Positions 14,888-25,377 are shown, counted from the first letter of the stretch. The stretch: DNA of 64,000 bases from Pseudomonas sp. Irchel 3E13 (GCF_900187455.1 NZ_FYDX01000003.1:186001-250000), one strand, 5' to 3'. A program made the numbers and translations. Notes: generated by a model not told the origin, from the sequence alone.

Positions 14888-16924
14888 TCATGACTCCAGT
14901 TTGTTGGGCGCCGGGAGCGGCGCGAGGCTGGCGGCCAGCGGCAGGCGCAGGGTGAAGCAGGTGCCTTGGCCCGGCGCCGACTGCACTTCCATCTGGCCCT
15001 TGTGGTTGTTGGTGATGATGAAATACGACACCGACAGGCCGAGGCCCGTGCCCTGGCCGATTTCCTTGGTGGTGAAGAACGGTTCGAAGGTGCGTTTGCG
15101 CACCGCTTCGGGCATGCCGACGCCGTTGTCCTCGACCTGGATTTCCGCCCACGGCGGGTTCAGCCGGGTGCGCAGGGTGATCCGTCCGGGTTCGCGGTCG
15201 TCTTCGCGCAGGTGAATGGCCTGGGCGGCGTTCTTCAGCAGGTTGAGCAGCACCTGTTCCAGTTCATTGGCGGTGCCTGGCACCGGGCCGAGGTCGGGGT
15301 CGAACTGGCGGACGATGGCCTGGCCCTTGAAGTCGAAACCGATGGTCAGGTCGAAGTCGTTGCCGGCGATTTCCACGGCCTGGTCGATCAGCGCCGGCAG
15401 GTCGCAGGGCGCCAATTGCCGGTTGCTGCGCCGGCTGAAACTGAGCATGTGGGTCACGATCTTCGCCGCGCGGGCTCCGGCCTGCTGGATGCCGTCGAGC
15501 AGTTGCGGCACCTGGCGGCCTTCCAGGTAACGGTTGACGGTGGCCAGGTCGATCCCGGTCTCGTTGGCCTGTTCGAGGTTTTTCGGCAGATCGGGGGACA
15601 GGCGCCGGCGAATGTTCTGCACGTTGTGCAGGATGGCGCCCAACGGGTTGTTGATTTCGTGGGCCATGCCCGCCGCGAGGCCGCCGACCGAGAGCATCTT
15701 TTCCGATTGCACCATCATTTCTTCCAGCGACAGGCGCTGGGTGATGTCATCGATGCGAATCACCACGCCACGGCCGCCGCCACCCATCAGTGGATAGAAG
15801 GTCAGGGCGTAGTGGCGGGCGTCGTCGTCTTTGGTCCAGGTCACGCGCTCGATCTTCGCCACCCGATGCTTCTCGACGCTCTCCTTGAGCTGCGGCAGGA
15901 ACGGCTTGAGCGGTTCGAAGGCGAGGAAGATCGGCTGGTTCAGGGCTTCGTCCAGCGGCGTCCCGGAAAGGGCGCTGGCCTCCTGGTTCCACTGGGTGAC
16001 GTAGAGCTGTTCATCGAGGGCGATCAGCGCCGAGGGCATGGAGTCGATGATGCTGTTGAGGTAGTTCTGGAAGCCGGTGAGCTTGCGTTCGATCTTGCCG
16101 CGCACCTGGACTTCCAGCTCCAGCTTGCGGTTGGTGTGACGGGTTTCCTCGGCCAGCCCTTGCGCCTGGTCGAAGGCATGCTGGAACTCGTCGCGGGCGC
16201 GCTTGAGTTGCTGCTCGCGTGCTTCAATGCGCGACAGCATGGTGTTGAACGCTTCGGCCAGGCTGCCGATTTCATCATGGTTGCCAGGGCTGGCGCGCAG
16301 GGCGTAGTTCTCTTCCCGGGTCACCTGGCGCGAGAGCTGTTCGAGTTGGTAGATCGGCTGGGTGATCAGGCGCTTGATCTGCCGGGCGATGATCATCCAC
16401 AGCAGCACGCTGAAGACGAGGATGCCCAGGCTGGCGGTGAGGGTGCCGGTGTAGAAGGCCATCGGCAGTTCGCTGCTGGCCACCAGCAACAAGTGCCCCG
16501 GCGGGCTGCCGGGGCGGCCCAGGCTGACCAGTTGGGTGCTGCGGAATTCGGTCAGGCGCCAGCCTTCGATATTGCGGTAGCGCTTGGGCAGGGCGATCGG
16601 CTCGCCGTGCTGCAACTGCGCGAGCAGCTTGCCATCGGAACCGTACAGGGCGGCGGCGCGCAGCGGCGAGTAGGTGTCGAGCTCCTGCAGCAGTTTGTTG
16701 GCGGCTTCGGGAGAGTCGGTGGCCTGCTGGGCGATCTGCGGAGTGGAGACCAGTCGGCCGATCGTTTGCAGGGCCTGTGGCGCCATGGCTTCCTGGGATA
16801 TCCAGTAGGCGGCGCTGATAAAGGTAAGGTTGGCCACCAGCAGGATGGTGATCAGCAGCACCAGCAGGGCGGCCAGCAGTTTCTGGCCGACCGGCAGGTT
16901 TTCCAGGCGTTCGCGCAAGGGCAT
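14888..16924 (-). CDS. Membrane sensor histidine kinase (HAMP, PAS, HisKA, HATPase); orphan
   Basis: 678 residues. A first membrane segment lies at about 15-37, then a ~120-residue periplasmic domain, a second membrane segment near 163-182, a HAMP linker, a coiled region, a PAS-like domain (about 285-395) and a kinase core. The phospho-acceptor is His422 in GMAHEINNPLG. The ATP-binding part shows NLLKNAAQAI, EDNGVGMP and GTGLGLSVSYFI. No response regulator gene is adjacent, so the partner must be elsewhere. It sits between panE and a cobalamin adenosyltransferase gene, with 46- and 3-base gaps. Its signal is unknown. Confidence 0.9.
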   Translation of the reverse strand: MPLRERLENLPVGQKLLAALLVLLITILLVANLTFISAAYWISQEAMAPQALQTIGRLVSTPQIAQQATDSPEAANKLLQELDTYSPLRAAALYGSDGKLLAQLQHGEPIALPKRYRNIEGWRLTEFRSTQLVSLGRPGSPPGHLLLVASSELPMAFYTGTLTASLGILVFSVLLWMIIARQIKRLITQPIYQLEQLSRQVTREENYALRASPGNHDEIGSLAEAFNTMLSRIEAREQQLKRARDEFQHAFDQAQGLAEETRHTNRKLELEVQVRGKIERKLTGFQNYLNSIIDSMPSALIALDEQLYVTQWNQEASALSGTPLDEALNQPIFLAFEPLKPFLPQLKESVEKHRVAKIERVTWTKDDDARHYALTFYPLMGGGGRGVVIRIDDITQRLSLEEMMVQSEKMLSVGGLAAGMAHEINNPLGAILHNVQNIRRRLSPDLPKNLEQANETGIDLATVNRYLEGRQVPQLLDGIQQAGARAAKIVTHMLSFSRRSNRQLAPCDLPALIDQAVEIAGNDFDLTIGFDFKGQAIVRQFDPDLGPVPGTANELEQVLLNLLKNAAQAIHLREDDREPGRITLRTRLNPPWAEIQVEDNGVGMPEAVRKRTFEPFFTTKEIGQGTGLGLSVSYFIITNNHKGQMEVQSAPGQGTCFTLRLPLAASLAPLPAPNKLES

Positions 16925-16970
16925 GGGGAAGGCGTGGTCCTGTGGTGGGAAGGGCAGGGTAACGCTGCCC

Positions 16971-17930
<960 letters not shown>

Positions 17931-18001
17931 TCAAACCCGGTGCGCTCCATCGCGCTCCCCTCACAGGGGCGCCAGCGCGCCTTTATTTTTTGGAGAAAGA
18001 T

Positions 18002-18487
18002 ATGCCGTCGTTCGACGTGGTATCGGAACTGGACAAGCACGAAGTCACCAACGCCGTGGAAAACGCCGTCAAGGAACTGGATCGCCGCTACGACCTCAAG
18101 GGCAAGGGCAGCTTCGAGTTCAAGGAAAAGGACCAGACCGTCACCCTGACCGCCGAAGCCGAGTTCCAGCTCGAAGCGATGGTCGAAATCCTGCGTATGG
18201 CCCTGGTCAAGCGCAAAATCGACGTGCAATGCCTGGAAATCAAAGACGCCTATGCATCGGGCAAGGTGACCAAGCAGGACGCGGTGTTCAAAGAGGGCAT
18301 CGATAAAGAACTGGCGAAGAAGATCGTTGCTCATATCAAGGACGCCAAACTCAAGGTTCAGGCCGCCATCCAGGGCGAGCAGATCCGCGTGACCGGCAAG
18401 AAGCGCGACGACCTGCAGGAAGCCATCGCGGCCCTGCGTGCCAAAGAGTTCGGCATGCCGCTGCAGTTCAACAATTTCCGCGACTGA
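18002..18487 (+). CDS. YajQ-family nucleotide/cyclic-di-GMP-binding protein
   Basis: 161 residues. Family members bind nucleotides, and some bind cyclic di-GMP and act with LysR regulators in virulence control. Conserved stretches visible are [15 protein letters not shown] at the N-terminus, YDLKG near residue 32, and [14 protein letters not shown] with [12 protein letters not shown] at the C-terminus. The ATG at 18002 follows TGGAGAAAGA. An in-frame ATG at 17990 adds four residues and is less likely. Whether this protein binds cyclic di-GMP cannot be read from the sequence. Confidence 0.92.
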   Translation: MPSFDVVSELDKHEVTNAVENAVKELDRRYDLKGKGSFEFKEKDQTVTLTAEAEFQLEAMVEILRMALVKRKIDVQCLEIKDAYASGKVTKQDAVFKEGIDKELAKKIVAHIKDAKLKVQAAIQGEQIRVTGKKRDDLQEAIAALRAKEFGMPLQFNNFRD

Positions 18488-18599
18488 CAGCCCGCCTGGC
18501 GGGAACCTTGGCGTTTTGATGGCGTCCGAGGTTCCTGTAGCGCTGAAACGTTTGCGGCGCAATATTTTCAGATTTTTGCCGCACGGCTAGGAGAACAGA

Positions 18600-19445
18600 A
18601 TGGATTTGAATGCTGAGGTCGATCAACTGGTCAGGACTTCGCAGGCCTGGATTCCGTTGATCATGGAATACGGCAGCCGCGTGCTGCTGGCGCTGATCAC
18701 GCTTGCAGTGGGCTGGTGGCTGGTCAACAAGCTCACCGCCAAGCTGGGCCGTCTGGTCGCGTTGCGTAACGGCGATCCTGCCCTGCAAGGCTTCATCAGC
18801 ACCTTGGCCAATATCATCCTCAAGGTGCTGCTGTTCATCAGCGTCGCCTCGATGATCGGCGTGGAGACCACGTCCTTCGTGGCCGCCATCGGTGCCGCGG
18901 GTCTGGCTATCGGCCTGGCCCTGCAAGGCAGCCTGGCGAACTTTGCCGGTGGTGTGCTGATTCTGTTGTTCCGTCCGTTCCGCCTGGGCGACTGGATCGA
19001 GGCGCAGGGTGTCAGCGGCACCGTCGACAGCATCCAGATCTTCCACACCGTGCTGCGTACGGGCGACAACAAGACGGTGATCGTGCCCAACGGCAACCTG
19101 TCCAACGGCATCATCACCAACTACAACCGCCAGCCGACCCGCAAGGTGGTGTTCGATGTCGGCGTCGACTACGAAGCGGACCTGCAGAAGGCCCGTAACG
19201 TCCTGCTCGACCTGGCCAAGAATGACCCGCGGGTACACGCGGATCCGGCGCCGCAAGCGGTAGTCGCGACCTTGGGCGACAGCGCCATCACCGTTTCCCT
19301 GCGCGTCTGGGTCAACACCGGCGACTACTGGGACGTGATGTTCATGCTCAACGAGCGTGCGCGTGATCGTCTGAAAAGCGAGGGTATCGACATTCCCTTT
19401 CCGCAGCGCGTGATCCGCGTGGTTCAGGAAACCGCCGCTCAGTAA
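18600..19445 (+). CDS. mscS: Small-conductance mechanosensitive channel (MscS family)
   Basis: 281 residues, close to the 286 of E. coli MscS. Three membrane segments occupy about residues 20-125. The pore helix TM3 shows the expected glycine/alanine pattern (AAIGAAGLAIGLALQGSLAN). Then follow the conserved FRPFRLGDWIEAQG entry to the beta domain and PNGNLSNGIITNYNRQP. It releases solutes from the cytoplasm on hypo-osmotic shock. TAGGAG precedes the ATG. Confidence 0.95.
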   Translation: MDLNAEVDQLVRTSQAWIPLIMEYGSRVLLALITLAVGWWLVNKLTAKLGRLVALRNGDPALQGFISTLANIILKVLLFISVASMIGVETTSFVAAIGAAGLAIGLALQGSLANFAGGVLILLFRPFRLGDWIEAQGVSGTVDSIQIFHTVLRTGDNKTVIVPNGNLSNGIITNYNRQPTRKVVFDVGVDYEADLQKARNVLLDLAKNDPRVHADPAPQAVVATLGDSAITVSLRVWVNTGDYWDVMFMLNERARDRLKSEGIDIPFPQRVIRVVQETAAQ

Positions 19446-19461
19446 ACGCAGCCGTTGCAGC

Positions 19462-19502
19462 CATCGCCGGCACAGGCCTCTCCGGGGCATGTGCCGGCGA
19501 TG
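19462..19502. terminator. Long hairpin after the mscS gene
   Basis: A perfect 13-bp inverted repeat (CATCGCCGGCACA / TGTGCCGGCGATG) with a 15-base loop lies 16 bases after the mscS stop codon. The tail is not a clean T run. It may act as a terminator or an RNA-stabilising hairpin. Confidence 0.45.
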
Positions 19503-19603
19503 TCGTTTGTGGCCGGGCATTACACTTATTCACCTCTTCTCGCTACCGGCGTCCGGGCTTTTCTGGCATACAGGCCGGTCTGATATCCAATGCTGGCCGA
19601 ATC

Positions 19604-20848
19604 ATGACACCGCTTCTCAAGATCACCCCGTTCAGGGCCTTCTGCTTCGCCATGACCCTGGCGCTGTTCGAACTCCTCACCTACCTCGCCAGTGACGTGG
19701 TGATGCCGGCCATGCCGCAGGTGGTGACAGACCTGCAGGCCAGTCCCGAATTCATCCCCCATGCGCTGAACCTGTACCTGCTCGGCGGCGTGCTGTTGCA
19801 ATGGCTGATCGGCCCGCTGGCCGACCGCTATGGCCGACGTCCGTTGCTGTTGGGCGGTTGCGCGTTCTTCTGCCTCGCGTGCCTGGCGACCTTCTGGGTC
19901 GACGGTATCGAAGTGTTCAACCTGCTGCGCCTGTTGCAGGGCATTGGCCTGGGCTTCGTGGTCACCGTCAGCTATCCGGCCTTGAACGAAGCGTTCAGCG
20001 AAGCCGACGCGGTACGGATGATGGCGTTGTTGGCGAACATCGCCCTGTTGTCGCCGTTGCTGGGGCCGTTGGTGGGCACGCTGATGCTGGAGTGGGTGTC
20101 CTGGCGCTGGCTGTTCGTGCTGTTTGGCGGCGCTGCCGTACTGGCCTGGTTCGCCCTGTACCGCTTCATGCCGGAAACCCTGGGGGTGGAGCGCCGCGAC
20201 GGCACCCGCCTGGAGTTCCAGCCCATTCACCTGTTGCCGCTCCTGGCCGGCTATGGCCAGTTGCTCGGTAACCGACGCTTCGTCGCCGGCAGCGCGGCGC
20301 TGGGCCTGATCGGCCTGCCGCTGATTGGCTGGATCGGCTTGTCGCCGGTGTTGCTGATCCACGACGAGGGCCTCAGCACAATGCAGTACGCGCTGTGGCA
20401 ACTGCCGGTGTTCGGCGGGCTGATCCTCGGCAACCTGATCATCAACCGGATCGCCGATCGCTATCCGCTGACCACCTTGGTGCGCGGCGCGCTGTGGCCG
20501 TTCCTGGCGGGGCTGCTGGCGGCGGTGCTGGCGACCTGGATTTATCCGAGCGTGCCGAGCCTGGTGGTCGGGCTGTCCGTCTACGCGTTGGGACTGGGCG
20601 TGGCCAATGCGGTGCTGTACCGCATGACCCTGTTCAGCAGCGAACAGAGCAAGGGACTGGTGTCGGCCATGCTGGGGATGATCACCATCGCCCTGCTCGG
20701 TTTCGGCGGGGCGCTGATGGCGATGCTCGGGGCCGGTGCCGGACTGCTGGCATTCGCCCTGGCAGCGGGGCTGTCAGGGGTGCTGGCGCTGTGGCCATTG
20801 TGGGTGGTGCTGAGGGAAGGACGCGGGACGCTGGCGGTGCAGCCCTGA
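19604..20848 (+). CDS. MdfA-type major facilitator multidrug exporter
   Basis: 414 residues with about 12 membrane segments. It aligns along its length, by eye, with E. coli MdfA. The first helix carries the conserved acidic residue in ELLTYLASD (Glu26 of MdfA). Loop 2-3 has GPLADRYGRRP, then LLRLLQGIGLGF, a motif-C region LLSPLLGPLVG and a late YALGLGVANAVLYRMTLF. MdfA exports cationic and neutral drugs by proton antiport. It ends 1 base before the convergent ampG stop. Confidence 0.82.
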   Translation: MTPLLKITPFRAFCFAMTLALFELLTYLASDVVMPAMPQVVTDLQASPEFIPHALNLYLLGGVLLQWLIGPLADRYGRRPLLLGGCAFFCLACLATFWVDGIEVFNLLRLLQGIGLGFVVTVSYPALNEAFSEADAVRMMALLANIALLSPLLGPLVGTLMLEWVSWRWLFVLFGGAAVLAWFALYRFMPETLGVERRDGTRLEFQPIHLLPLLAGYGQLLGNRRFVAGSAALGLIGLPLIGWIGLSPVLLIHDEGLSTMQYALWQLPVFGGLILGNLIINRIADRYPLTTLVRGALWPFLAGLLAAVLATWIYPSVPSLVVGLSVYALGLGVANAVLYRMTLFSSEQSKGLVSAMLGMITIALLGFGGALMAMLGAGAGLLAFALAAGLSGVLALWPLWVVLREGRGTLAVQP

Positions 20849-20849
20849 T

Positions 20850-22412
20850 TCAGGGCTGCTGCTGCTCGCCGACCTGACCATTGCCGGGTTGCTCCGGCTC
20901 CTGCTTGCCGCGGCGCAGCTCCTGATGCCAGTGCAGGGCGATCAGGATCAGCGTCGGTACGCCCAGCAGCGCGGTAATCAGGAAGAAGTCGTGATAGCCG
21001 TACTTCTCCACCATCACGCCTGAGTAGCCACCGATCAGACGCGGCAGCAGCAGCATGATGGAGCTGAGCAGTGCGTATTGGGTGGCGGAGAACTTCAGGT
21101 TGGTCAGGCTCGACAGGTAGGCGACGAACGCCGACGTGGCCAGGCCCGAGCTGAAGTTGTCGAGGGAAATGGTCACCACCAGCATCTGCAGGTTGGGGCC
21201 CATGTCGGCCAGCATCAGGAACAGGATGTTGGTCGCCGCCGAGGCCGCGCCGCCGATGAACAGGATCGGCAGGATGCCGAAGCGCACGATCAGCAGCCCG
21301 CCGAAACCGGCGCCGACCAGGGTCATGATCAGGCCGAAGATCTTGCTGACGCTGGCGATCTGGTCCTTGGTGAAGCCCTGGTCGATGTAGAACACGTTGG
21401 CCATCACGCCCATCACCGTGTCGGACATCCGGTAGGTCGCGATCAGCCCGAGCAGCAGCAGGGCCTGCCAGCGATAGCGCTGGATGAAGTCGTTGACCGG
21501 GGTCAGCACCGGCGCCAGGCCGCGGCGGCCCATGGCCGAGAGGCATAGGCAGGTCAGGGTGATGTAGAGGATGGCGCGCAGGAAGGCGCGGTCTTCCAGC
21601 AGCAGGTCGAGCAGGCTGACGCCTTCGAACAGCACGCTGGCGAAGTCGGTGTTGTAGAGCTGGGTGAACATGGCCGGCACGGACACCAGCAGCACGATCA
21701 GCACGAAGACCGAAATCAATTGATGGCTGAAGCCGTAGCGGGCCGCCTGCAACTGGGTGCGCAGCGATACCGGGGGTTCACGCATCAACAGCGAGGTGAG
21801 CAACGCTGGCAGCATCATCACGCCGAACAGCACGTAGGTGCCAGTCCAGGCCTTGTGCATGTAGCTGAAGCCGGTGGAGCCAAACCACTCGGCGAAGAAC
21901 AGCGCGCCGGCGGTGGCGAGCAGGGCGGCGACCCGGTAGCCGGCCATGTAGCTGGCGGCGAGGGCAGCCTGGCGCTGGTCGTCGGCGATTTCCAGGCGGT
22001 AGGCGTCGACGGCGATGTCCTGGGTGGCCGAGGCGAACGCCACCAGCACCGCGAGGGCGATCAACCAGGACAGGTGTTTTTGCGGATCGCAGAAGCCCAT
22101 GCCGACCAGGCCGACCACCACCAGTATCTGCGACAGGACCAGCCAGGAGCGGCGTCGACCCAGCTTGCCGAGCAATGGCAGGCGCCATTGGTCGAGCAGC
22201 GGGGACCACACCCATTTGAATGCGTAGGCCAGGCCGATCAGGCTGGCGTAGCCAATGGTTTCGCGAGCGACTCCGGCTTCGCGCAACCAGACCGACAGCG
22301 TCGAGAACACCAGCATATAAGGCAGGCCGGCGGCGAAGCCGAGCAGCAGGAGCACCACGGTCGACGGGCTGGCATAGGCAGCAAGCGCAGCGCGCCAGGT
22401 TTTACGGGGCAT
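20850..22412 (-). CDS. ampG: AmpG muropeptide permease
   Basis: 520 residues, 12-14 membrane segments, MFS superfamily. AmpG imports GlcNAc-anhydroMurNAc peptides from the periplasm for cell-wall recycling, which also feeds AmpR-controlled beta-lactamase induction. Characteristic stretches are GFAAGLPYMLVFSTLSVWLREAG near the N-terminus (motif begins at about residue 25), WSPLLDQWRLPLLGKLGRRRSW, and DIAVDAYRLEI. The C-terminus is hydrophilic and glutamine-rich. The alkyltransferase-like gene lies 43 bases upstream on the same strand. Confidence 0.93.
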   Translation of the reverse strand: MPRKTWRAALAAYASPSTVVLLLLGFAAGLPYMLVFSTLSVWLREAGVARETIGYASLIGLAYAFKWVWSPLLDQWRLPLLGKLGRRRSWLVLSQILVVVGLVGMGFCDPQKHLSWLIALAVLVAFASATQDIAVDAYRLEIADDQRQAALAASYMAGYRVAALLATAGALFFAEWFGSTGFSYMHKAWTGTYVLFGVMMLPALLTSLLMREPPVSLRTQLQAARYGFSHQLISVFVLIVLLVSVPAMFTQLYNTDFASVLFEGVSLLDLLLEDRAFLRAILYITLTCLCLSAMGRRGLAPVLTPVNDFIQRYRWQALLLLGLIATYRMSDTVMGVMANVFYIDQGFTKDQIASVSKIFGLIMTLVGAGFGGLLIVRFGILPILFIGGAASAATNILFLMLADMGPNLQMLVVTISLDNFSSGLATSAFVAYLSSLTNLKFSATQYALLSSIMLLLPRLIGGYSGVMVEKYGYHDFFLITALLGVPTLILIALHWHQELRRGKQEPEQPGNGQVGEQQQP

Positions 22413-22455
22413 GGGCCAACATCTGCCTCAAGATTACGAACACAAAGCGCGCACT

Positions 22456-22809
22456 CTAACTGTTGTGATCCATCGGACGCCAGCCATGGCGCGACATATC
22501 GACGCGATTATTGCGCAGGCTGACACCTTCGGCGCGCAAGCGCGCCCGTTGTTCATCCCCGGAGGGTGTGCCCTGGGCCAGACTCAAGCGACCACCGGCG
22601 CCCAGCACCCGATGCCAGGGCAGGCGGGTGTCGGGGGGCAACTGGCTCAGGGTGCGTCCGACCCAACGCGCAGCGCGGCCCAGACCCGCCAGATCAGCCA
22701 GCTCGCCATAACTGACGACTTTGCCCTCTGGTACCTGGCCCAACACCATATAGAGCGCCGTCCGTCGGTCTTCGGCGCGCTGCTGGGTCACGTCGGCTGA
22801 AGCTTTCAT
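22456..22809 (-). CDS. Alkyltransferase-like protein (MGMT family without the catalytic cysteine)
   Basis: 117 residues from the ATG at 22809. The O6-alkylguanine transferase fold is recognisable from VPEGKVVSYGELADLAG and GRTLSQLPPDTRLPWHRVLGAGG. The active-site PCHR of true MGMT reads PWHR here, with Trp for the acceptor Cys. That is the hallmark of ATL proteins, which bind alkylated bases and flag them for nucleotide excision repair instead of reversing damage. A longer frame to 22905 lacks similarity upstream. Confidence 0.9.
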   Translation of the reverse strand: MKASADVTQQRAEDRRTALYMVLGQVPEGKVVSYGELADLAGLGRAARWVGRTLSQLPPDTRLPWHRVLGAGGRLSLAQGTPSGDEQRARLRAEGVSLRNNRVDMSRHGWRPMDHNS

Positions 22810-22938
22810 CGGGCACGAACCTGCCTGGCACGGGGGGAGTGGAAACACTTGGCAATTGAACTCATTGGCATTGGTCAGGTCTGTCCTTGCTCGGGGGCTG
22901 AGCATCTGGATAATGCCCCACTTTTTTCGCGAACCTTA

Positions 22939-23961
22939 ATGTCCGTATTGCCTATGTATTCTAGAACCTTGTTGTGCCTTGCATTGGTCGGCGTTTGCGC
23001 ACCGGCTGTAGCCGATACCGTCTGGATGAAGAACGGTGACCGCCTGAGCGGCAAGATCAAGGTGTTCGACGGCGGCAAGCTGTTGCTGGAAACACCTTAT
23101 GGTGGCTCGATCCCGCTGGACTGGAAGCAGGTCAAGACCCTGGAAAGTGACCAGGAACTGCTGGTCAAGCAGGACGAGTACAACGGCGAGCGCGCCAAGT
23201 CGCTGCAGGCGGCGGACGCCGGCAAGGTGATCCTGGCCAACGGCGAGGCGCCGAAGACCGTGGAACTGGCCAGCATCCAGCAGATCATGAAGCCCAAGCC
23301 CGTGGTCGAAGACCTGGTCTGGAAGGGCAATGTCGACCTGGCGCTGGATTACAAACGCGCCGAGTCCAACACCGACGACTACGACGTCGACTTCAAGACC
23401 ACCGCGCGTCACGGCCGCTGGCGGCACAATGCCGAAGGCGAATACAACCGCGACAGCAAGGACGACGTCACCACCACCAACAACTGGAGCGCCGAGTACG
23501 CACTCGACCGCTTCATCACCGACAAGTGGTTCTGGCAAGGCCGCCTGAACTACAAGCGCGACCATGTCGAAGACCTCACCCGTCAGCGCACCGTCGGTAC
23601 CGGTCCGGGCTACCAGTTCTGGGATGACGAACTGGGCGCCTTCTCCCTCGGCTCGCTGCTCAACCGCACCGATTACGAATACTCCGACGGCGGCAAGGAC
23701 AACTTCTATTCCGTCGGCGTGAAGTGGGATTACAACCGCTACCTGATCGGCAAGACCATCGAGGTGTTCACCAACGGCGAAGTGGGCAAGCCGCTGGGTA
23801 GCGTCGCCGACTACAGCCTGGATGCCGAAGTGGGCCTGCGCTACAAGGTCACCGAGTGGGCATCGCTCAATCTCAAGGCCGAGAAAGACATCATCAGCGG
23901 CACCAATGACAGCGACCTGGACAAGACCCGCTACACCGCAGGCTTCGGCGTGACCTGGTAA
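22939..23961 (+). CDS. DUF481 outer-membrane barrel protein (YdiY-like)
   Basis: 340 residues. A signal peptide (RTLLCLALVGVCAPAVA) ends near residue 25. It is followed by a repeated WMKNGDRLSGKI-type segment that resembles small periplasmic barrel domains. The DUF481 barrel occupies the last ~220 residues, with alternating strands and a terminal aromatic (FGVTW), as usual for outer-membrane proteins. No clear ribosome site marks the start; the ATG at 22954, five codons on, is equally possible. Its physiological role is not known. It diverges from the ATL gene. Confidence 0.8.
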   Translation: MSVLPMYSRTLLCLALVGVCAPAVADTVWMKNGDRLSGKIKVFDGGKLLLETPYGGSIPLDWKQVKTLESDQELLVKQDEYNGERAKSLQAADAGKVILANGEAPKTVELASIQQIMKPKPVVEDLVWKGNVDLALDYKRAESNTDDYDVDFKTTARHGRWRHNAEGEYNRDSKDDVTTTNNWSAEYALDRFITDKWFWQGRLNYKRDHVEDLTRQRTVGTGPGYQFWDDELGAFSLGSLLNRTDYEYSDGGKDNFYSVGVKWDYNRYLIGKTIEVFTNGEVGKPLGSVADYSLDAEVGLRYKVTEWASLNLKAEKDIISGTNDSDLDKTRYTAGFGVTW

Positions 23962-23995
23962 ACCCGACCAAGCTGGCCCCTTGGCATTGCGCGGT

Positions 23996-24014
23996 GATAA
24001 TGATTAGCTTGTCG
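23996..24014. promoter_or_regulatory. Possible Fur-box-like site upstream of the HugZ-like gene
   Basis: GATAATGATTAGCTTGTCG matches the 19-bp Fur consensus perfectly in its first 9 bases but only about 12 of 19 overall. It lies 48 bases upstream of a haem/iron-type gene. It could also simply contain a -10 element. Confidence 0.35.
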
Positions 24015-24061
24015 CCATCACCGCCCGTGCCGGGCGGCCCGTTTTACCCAGGAGTCCAGAC

Positions 24062-24793
24062 GTGAGCGCCAACGCTGCAAGGCAAGCCCGAGAACTGCTG
24101 CTCAAAGAGTACCGTGGGGTGCTCTCGACCCATTCCAAGTCGATGCCCGGCTTTCCTTTCGGCTCCGTGGTGCCGTATTGCCTGGACGCTGACGGCAACC
24201 CGCTGATCCTAATCAGCCGGATCGCCCAGCACACCCACAACCTGCAGAAAGATCCCAAGTGCTCGCTGCTGGTGGGTGAGCGCGGCGCTGAAGATGTGCA
24301 GGCGGTAGGCCGCCTGACCGTGCTGGCCGAGGCGCACAAGCTGGAACAGCCGGAGGCCATCGAGGCCGCAGCCGAGCGCTATTACCGCTACTTCCCCGAA
24401 TCCCGTAATTACCACAGTGCCCACGATTTCGATTTCTGGGTGCTGCAGCCGGTGCGCCATCGCTATATCGGCGGTTTCGGCGCCATTCACTGGATCGATC
24501 AGGTCACGCTCGCCAATCCGTTCGCCGGCAAGGCGGAACTGAGCATGGTCGAACACATGAACAGCGACCACACTAACGCCATCGCCCACTACGTTGCCCT
24601 GAGCGGTTTGCCGGACACCGTGCCTGCGCAGTTGGCCGGTATCGACAGCGAGGGCATGCACCTGCGCATCGGTCAGGGCCTTCACTGGCTGGCCTTTGCA
24701 GAGCCTTGCAACAATCCGACACAAGTGCGCGAAGCCTTGGTTTCACTGGCTCACGCCGAGCAGTGGCCACAGGTGCAGCAGGCCGAGGCTTGA
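24062..24793 (+). CDS. HugZ-family protein (pyridoxamine-phosphate-oxidase-like fold plus DUF2470)
   Basis: 243 residues. The N-terminal ~150 residues form a flavin-reductase-like split barrel (YRGVLSTHSKSMPGFPFGSVVPYCLD). The C-terminal ~80 residues are the DUF2470 domain with VEHMNSDHTNAIAHY. HugZ proteins bind or degrade haem during haem-iron use. The start is GTG at 24062, preceded by AGGAG at 24051-24055. Whether this member acts on haem is inferred from the family only. Confidence 0.82.
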   Translation: MSANAARQARELLLKEYRGVLSTHSKSMPGFPFGSVVPYCLDADGNPLILISRIAQHTHNLQKDPKCSLLVGERGAEDVQAVGRLTVLAEAHKLEQPEAIEAAAERYYRYFPESRNYHSAHDFDFWVLQPVRHRYIGGFGAIHWIDQVTLANPFAGKAELSMVEHMNSDHTNAIAHYVALSGLPDTVPAQLAGIDSEGMHLRIGQGLHWLAFAEPCNNPTQVREALVSLAHAEQWPQVQQAEA

Positions 24794-24858
24794 AATTTCG
24801 AGCTGAAGTTACCATTTGAGGTCTTATTGGAAGGATGTCTTCCGCAGAGGAACCCTCG

Positions 24859-25332
24859 ATGCGTGCTTTTCTACTGCTTTTCCTGATTTTCCCGATCCTT
24901 GAGCTGTACGTCTTTTTCAAGGTGAGCAGCTCCATCGGCTTCTTCCCGGCGCTGCTGCTGATCTTCGCCGGTTCTGCGCTGGGTGTGCTGGTGGTGCGCG
25001 TGGCCGGGCTGGCCACGGCGTTGCGTGCGCGTGAAAGCCTGCAGCGCGGCGAGTTGCCCGCCGAAGACATGTTTCATGGCCTGATGCTGGCTTTGGCCGG
25101 CGGCCTGCTGTTGATCCCGGGGTTCATCTCCGATGTGGTCGGCCTGCTCCTGATGCTGCCGTTCGTTCGTCGCTTGTTCGTCAGCAAACTGCGCAGCCGT
25201 GCAGAAGCCCAGGCGATGCGCCAGCGGGCGTTCGCCGACGATCCGTTCGAGGGTGCCCGGCCCGGTCCACAAGGCCGTGTGCCGCGCGAGCCGAACGTGA
25301 TCGAAGGTGAATACGAACACCGCGACAAGTGA
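24859..25332 (+). CDS. fxsA: FxsA-family membrane protein
   Basis: 157 residues with hydrophobic segments at about 2-20, 27-45 and 75-100 (ALAGGLLLIPGFISDVVGLLLMLP), and a charged C-terminal tail. FxsA in E. coli is named for suppressing F exclusion of phage T7; its normal role is unclear. It precedes groESL, as in other pseudomonads. The ATG at 24859 gives the typical MRAFLLLFLIFPILE beginning; the in-frame ATG at 24835 adds eight residues. Confidence 0.9.
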   Translation: MRAFLLLFLIFPILELYVFFKVSSSIGFFPALLLIFAGSALGVLVVRVAGLATALRARESLQRGELPAEDMFHGLMLALAGGLLLIPGFISDVVGLLLMLPFVRRLFVSKLRSRAEAQAMRQRAFADDPFEGARPGPQGRVPREPNVIEGEYEHRDK

Positions 25333-25354
25333 TTCACGCCTACGCGCAAAAGAA

Positions 25355-25377
25355 ACGGCCCCGAGTGGGCCGTTTTT
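25355..25377 (+). terminator. Rho-independent terminator after fxsA
   Basis: A GC-rich stem (ACGGCCC / GGGCCGT) around a short loop is followed by five T residues. It separates fxsA from the groESL promoter region. Confidence 0.85.
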
